Origin: Phalacrocorax aristotelis
Taxonomy: Eukaryota > Chordata > Aves > Suliformes > Phalacrocoracidae
DNA length: 64,000 nt
NCBI RefSeq assembly: GCF_949628215.1
Contig: NC_134297.1
Span: 992,001-1,056,000, forward strand
Direction: 5' to 3'
Shown: positions 20,087 through 64,000 of the stretch, piece by piece
Position numbering within the stretch: the first letter of the stretch is position 1
How the letters are laid out: every line of letters starts with the position of its first letter
The notes under the pieces: model-generated
Told to the model about the DNA's origin: nothing
What the model saw: only the letters and a program-made list of their open reading frames with translations
Database searches by the model: none
Program-made: the position numbers and the translations under genes

Positions 20087-21224
20087 TTAGGCCAGGCTCT
20101 TCTGGAGGTCATCCAGGAGGGTTATGATGCGGGTCTTGAGGCTCTCGGCGTAGGGGGTGAGACGCTCCTTGAATTCCTCCATCAAGGGCGTCACCTTCTC
20201 GCGCAGGTTGCTGAGGTGCTCCACCACCTTGGCCTGGTACTCGGCGGCCTGGGGGATGCCCTTCTCCCGGATCTCCTCCAGCTTCTGGCTCAGCTTCTGC
20301 CGCAGCTCGTCGCTGTAGGGCGCTACGTTCTTGCGCAGCTCCTCCACGTGCCCGCGCAGGCGGTCCCGCGCCTCCTCAGCCACCGGCGCCAGCTTCTCCT
20401 GCATCAACGCCACCTTCTGCTTGGTGAGCTCCTTCAGGTCCTGGGCCACGGGTTCCAGGCGCTGGCGGTACTGCTCCAGCTCCTCCGTCCACTTGGCAGA
20501 GAACTGGTCCAGGAAGGGCCGGATCTTGTCCTTCACCTCCTCCAGGTCCTTGGTCAGCTCCTGGCGCAGGGCCTCCGTGTCCTTCAGCCACATCTCCCGC
20601 ACCTCCTTGTAGTAGGGGGCCAAGTCCTCCCGCAGCTTGGCGGCGGCTGCGCTCAGCTTGTCCAGGTTGTCGGTCAGCTTCAGGCTGTGGGGAGCGGAGG
20701 GAGGTCACGCACGGCGCCCGGAGACCCCCCGGGGACCCCCCACCGGCCCCCCGCCACACGCCCCCGCCCTTACTCCAGCTGTTTGCCCACGGCGGAGGAC
20801 TCCAGCTGGGCGATGGCATCCTTGCCGCCGGTCTTCACCGTCTCGAGGTACACTTCCATCAGGTCCTTGAGACGCTGCAGGGGCGCCTGGGGTTCATCAT
20901 GCTGCCAGAAGGAGCGGGCCTGGGTGCCTGCGGGGAGAGCGCGGCGCGCTCAGGACGGGCTGCCCGGCGGGACCGCGGCGGGGACGGTTCCAGCCCCGGC
21001 CGGCGCTGCCCCGGGACCCGCCGGGCTCCGGAGGGGAGCGGGGAGCCGCTTGGCCGCAGCCTGACTTGCAAAGCGCTTCGCAAGGCAGGTGCTTCCAGCA
21101 GGGCTCGCGTCGGGCTGGGCTGCGCCGTCCCGCGGGGCTTGCGGGTGCCGCCAGCCCAGCCCCGGCCCCGTTTGGACCTACCCGTCAGGCAGAGCAGGGC
21201 GAGGGCCACCACCACGGCTCTCAT
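20087..21224 (-). CDS. APOA1: Apolipoprotein A-I
   Basis: ApoA-I is the main protein of HDL and the activator of LCAT. Coding exons: 21224-21182, 20927-20774, 20684-20087; 795 bases, 264 residues, exactly the chicken length. The signal peptide is [15 protein letters not shown], then the propeptide TQARSFWQH and mature start [14 protein letters not shown]. The last exon carries the 22- and 11-residue amphipathic repeats beginning with proline ([44 protein letters not shown]) and ends DDLQKSLA. The 43-base signal exon is the family standard. A noncoding exon (about 21461-21420, donor GTAAGA) and the coding exon 2 acceptor just before 21237 are clear. Convergent with APOC3; SIK3 ends 1.1 kb upstream. 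Confidence 0.98.
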
Positions 21225-22560
21225 CTTCGCGCTGAACCTGCGGGCAGAGCGAGCGAGTCGGGCGCGGGGAGCGCCGGGGCGAGGGCGGCCGCGGCGCGAA
21301 GCGAGCCCCCCGCCCCGGCACGAGGGGTCGCCGGCGGCGGGAGGGGCTCTGCCGCGGCCCGGCTCTGGCCCCGCGGCGCTGCGGGGCTCGGGAGCCCCTC
21401 GAGCAGCGCCAGCTCTTACCAGCTCTCTCCTGCCGCCGCCGCCGCGCTGCCGGCCGTCCCGTCTGAGCCGGCCGCTTCCCCGCGCCGCTATTTATGCAGG
21501 AGGGGGCAGTTCCCACCGGAGATAAGCCGGCGCCGCAGCCCGAGAAACCGCTCCCCGGCACGGCGATGTGGCGCGCAGGGTTCAAGGATCGCGCGCGGGG
21601 GCCGGCGCCGGGCAGCGCCGCCTTGGCAGGGGCGGCGAGCGAACAGGGGCTCCCCGCGGACGCGGCTCGCCGGCCAACGAGCCTGTTTACGCTCCCGGTG
21701 ACCCAGATTCCCCGCTCTCCGCGGCGGCCCCCGGGGATTGGCCGGCAGCCCGGGCGCAAGGCTTATACCCGCGGGGACCTGGCCTGCCGTACCCCCGCCG
21801 CCGCGGCCCCCCGCCCCGGCCTTCCCCGAGGGCCGGAGAGACCCACGCGGCTCACACCACCCCCCCTTCCCCGGTGCGCGCCCGACGCAGAGGCCGCGGG
21901 AGCTGCGCCCCCGCGCCAGCCCTCCGTCGGGGCGCGGGCAGCACCCCGGCACGGCCACGCCGAAGCCCCGCTCCGCCGCCGTGCGGCCAAAGGCGCGGGC
22001 AGCGAGCAGCCGGGGGGAAGGCGCCCGGCGAGGGGGCTCCGAGGGGGCGCGGAGCGGCGGCGGCGCCGCAGCCCGCCGGCGGCACAGCTGCCCTCCCGCG
22101 CCTCCCCGCCAGAGCTGCCCCGCTCCTGGGAAGGGCGCTTCGGGCGGGCACGCTCCGCGACGGGCGTTGGGCGCGCAACGCCTCGCCTCCCGGACCGGGG
22201 GGACCGGGGGGGACGCCGCGGGTTCGGCGCTGCGCCCCCCTGCAGGGGTAGAGCGGGGCGGGCGGGCAGCTCCGCAGCATGCCCGGGCGGGCTCCCAGGG
22301 CCTCAGAGGCAAGGAAGCGGGCAGGGAAGGCCGGACGGCGATCCCAGCCTTGCAGCAGGCGAGGAGACGCTCGGTGCTCGGGCTGGGCAGAGCAGCGGGG
22401 GCGTGGGGAACCCCCGTGGCAGGGGGCTGCGGGCGGCGGCAGAGGAGGCGAGAGCTCCGGGGCCAGATCGGGGACACGGCGGCTCCGGAGCGGGCTTTCG
22501 CCCCCGGCCGCCCCAAGCCCCGAGGCTGTTCCGCCTCCGCGGCGGGCGTTGGGCAACAAG
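20900..22560. promoter_or_regulatory. Large CpG-rich block over the APOA1 5' end
   Basis: About 1.6 kb of very high GC with dense CpG covers APOA1 exons 1-2 and all the upstream DNA to the SIK3 3' end, stopping sharply at about 22565. A FOXA-type TGTTTAC is at 21684-21690 and a degenerate direct repeat resembling the apoA-I site A (GGGTTCAAGGATC) is at 21578-21590. The open frames here on both strands show no similarity to a family I know. Confidence 0.6.
21488..21495 (-). promoter_or_regulatory. APOA1: APOA1 TATA box (ATAAATAG)
   Basis: CTGCATAAATAGC on the minus strand lies about 265 bases upstream of the APOA1 start codon. It places the start near 21461 and makes a short noncoding exon ending at 21420. 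Confidence 0.8.
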
Positions 22561-22579
22561 GCGACCGGGAGACGAGGGA

Positions 22580-24814
22580 AGATCATAATCACGGTTTTAT
22601 TTGTCATGATCCCACTGTCCAACTAATTGACGAGTTGCAAGTGACCCACAAAAAATGGACTGAAGATTTACCCAAACTTTTTTTTAGTCCAACATAAATG
22701 AGGAAGAAAAAAAATACTTCTGACATTTCCAAAAAACAGAAATAATAGCAAAGTATATTAATATACATTCAACATATACTGCGCGTATTGATTACTACAA
22801 TACAAAGCAATGATTAAAAAAAAAAAAAAGTGTGATACTGCGAAATGGCACGGTTAAGCGAGTCCCTGCTGTTTCGGATGCTTGCTGTAGGGTGGCCGTC
22901 GACTCTCCCAGAAAATACAGTGTCATGTAAACAAAAGGAAAACGAACCAAAGGTACAGAGCGAAAGGCTTTCAGTGTTTCCCGCTCGGCCCGGCGGGCCC
23001 CGCCTGGCTCCCCGCGTCCCCCCGCGGAAGCACCGGCTGGGGCGATGCCGCTCGGCGGCCGCAGTTTCTCTCCCCTCTGGTTTTCGGGATGGCAGAGCCG
23101 GTTAGCGTTCCTTGCCCCGGGCCGGGGAGGGGGGAGGCCGGGAGGGGGCGTGGGTAAGGATAGCAAAGTCACCTCTGCCGTGCTGGTTTCACACTTCCTT
23201 CTGTGCAAATTCAGGAGGGCTGGGTCGATTTTTTTCCTTTTTTAAAAAAATATTCCAGAAAAGTGTCAATAAGAAGAATCTGAGCTGTAGCTTGTAAAGT
23301 CCCAAAGGCGATGATGACACCAAGTGCTCCCGAGCCCCGGCTGGGGGGGGCTTCGCACTCTATCCGTCGAGGAAAGGATGGAAAGAAGGACAAAGAAGAG
23401 ATCTACGCACATTGGAACTGTATAAAGGAGAATACCACTGTCGCCACTGGCACGAGAGAGAAAAACCAGTCACAAGTACAATGTCATTAAAAGAAATAAA
23501 ATACTTTGAACAAAAGGTGCAAGTCACAATTCATATAGAACAGAATCTAGTTAAAAATTTCTCTCAAACAGAAATTCCTTTTGCCTTTTATTAATAACAA
23601 TAATAATAAAACAACATTTACCAAAAAACAATTCCTACATGATCAGGAGGAGAAGCCAAGAAAACAAAGAAAAATCCGTCTTCCCTACATTAAGCCAGGA
23701 AAAAGAAAGGAAAAACAACAAAACAACCCCAAGTCGTACGCGGATTTGAAAAGAACAGGTTGGGGCGGGCGGGGAAGAGGCGATCCTTTCAGCACACTGA
23801 CAGACGGAGAGAAGGAACTAAAGCAGACAAAGATGAGACAAGAAGCGTATTGCACCAGGGGTGGGTGCTCCCCGCCGGCCGGCCGGCCGAGCCCCGCGCT
23901 GGGACGCGCGACCTGCTGCCGCCGGGGCCGGGCTGGCAGCGTCCTCGCCCCCGGCCAGCGCCGCCAGGCTCGGGTACGGCGGCCCTTCCCCGGCGCAGAG
24001 GGTCAGGGAGCAGAAGGACAGCACGGCCTCCGCGGAGCGGCTCCGGATCCCGTCCGCCGGGGCCCTGCTCCACGCACCCGCCCGCTCCGCTCCCCGCCAG
24101 GGCAGGTTCCAGGGAGGCGTCAGTCCGTCCGCTCACGCTGCCGGGAGCGGAGGCCCCGGTCAGTAAAAGCCCTCCAAACCAGACTCAGTGCTCAGGCTCC
24201 GTGAATCCTCTGCCGACGTGTAGGACTCAGGTTCTCTGGTTATTTCTGTGATAGCTGGAGTTACAGGCAAATATGGCAAAAATTAAAGAAACCAAAGGAA
24301 CAACACACTGGATGAACTGATTATGAGGAAAGGGGCCATGGTATTCCAGTTAGTCAGAAATACTACGGCAATTTGGCGCAACGCTGCTAGATACTGTTGG
24401 TTTAAAATGGACCTTTTCGTTTCAAAGCTGTACGCAAAACCTGCAAGAGGGAGAGGAAGCAGAGACGTTAGGAGACGCCCGAGCCTGGCACTCCCGCTTC
24501 CGCAGCCCTCTGCCGCATTCCCGGCCCAGACCCGCAAAGCTACGCCCTGGGAGGGAGACCCTCCCAATGCACCGGGGCTCTGGAAGAGCTGCAAGGGCCT
24601 GGAAGGAGGGGTGCTGCCCCTGAACGAACAGGGGGGCGGCAGACAGCCACCAGCGCGGGAGCCCAGAGCCGACGCGCTCTCCCCCAGGCTCGCCCCTCGG
24701 AGCAAGGGGACAAGCAAGGGGACACGCACGGAAGTCAGGCCGACAGGCCTTTGGGACTGACCCCAGGCGTGCCGCTGGAAAGAGAGGGACACCTGAATAC
24801 TCACTCCCTCCTGG
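22580..24814 (-). other. SIK3: SIK3 3' untranslated region
   Basis: This is about 2.2 kb downstream of the SIK3 stop codon on the minus strand. It is A+T-rich at its distal end, with AATAAA signals at 23592-23587 and at 22601-22596. The second is the last before the CpG block and is taken as the transcript end. A 14-base A run lies near 22815-22829. The two signals suggest alternative polyadenylation. The middle (23860-24150) is GC-rich. No coding frame is supported. Confidence 0.7.
22596..22601 (-). terminator. SIK3: SIK3 distal poly(A) signal (AATAAA)
   Basis: AATAAA on the minus strand is the last such signal before the CpG-rich APOA1 upstream region. The composition change just beyond it supports a transcript end near 22575-22580. 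Confidence 0.65.

Positions 24815-64000
<39,186 letters not shown>

Noticed and set aside
21488-22697. Open frames of 200-360 codons on both strands upstream of APOA1
   Set aside because: GC-rich DNA is poor in stops; the frames overlap on opposite strands and show no conserved motif.

Overview
This is a nuclear vertebrate window, almost certainly from a bird. Seven host genes with canonical introns lie in the conserved BUD13-ZPR1-APOA5-APOA4-APOC3-APOA1-SIK3 order. Very small GC-rich introns, a CR1 LINE ending in the octamer-type 3' tail, and an APOA1 product of 264 residues very close to the chicken protein all point to Aves. Compact gene spacing and high GC suggest a microchromosome. The species cannot be named from the sequence.

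Layout. (1) 75-5463, minus strand: the 5' eight coding exons of BUD13, a splicing factor of the RES complex; its last exons lie to the left of the window. Its large exon 5 is a 34-unit, 39-bp coding minisatellite. (2) 5512-5745: a GC-only 22-bp minisatellite between the BUD13 start and the ZPR1 3' end. (3) 5985-10957, minus: complete ZPR1 in 14 coding exons, followed upstream by a CpG island promoter. (4) 11125-12141: a 5'-truncated CR1 LINE. (5) 12281-21224: the apolipoprotein cluster. APOA5, APOA4 and APOA1 are on the minus strand and APOC3 on the plus strand, so APOC3 is head-to-head with APOA4 and tail-to-tail with APOA1, as in mammals. All four have TATA-type core promoters and the family exon layout: a noncoding exon, a signal-peptide exon, a short exon and a long amphipathic-repeat exon. 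(6) About 20900-22560: a long CpG-rich block over the APOA1 5' end. (7) 22580-64000, minus: SIK3, an LKB1-activated kinase, with 21 coding exons and a 2.2-kb 3' UTR; the first exons (kinase P-loop and helix C) lie to the right of the window. The SIK3 introns are long and of ordinary composition.

Exon borders were read by eye from GT/AG sites, codon phase and similarity to remembered human and chicken proteins. In all seven genes the phases join into one open frame without a break. The apolipoprotein genes work together in plasma triglyceride and HDL metabolism. ZPR1 and BUD13 are housekeeping neighbours, and SIK3 is a signalling kinase that also affects lipid metabolism. I found no rRNA, tRNA, CRISPR array, retroviral copy or clearly new gene system. 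The points most worth a second look are the homogenised BUD13 coding array, the GC minisatellite at its promoter, the missing poly(A) signal behind APOA5, and the shared APOA1/APOA4 core promoter.
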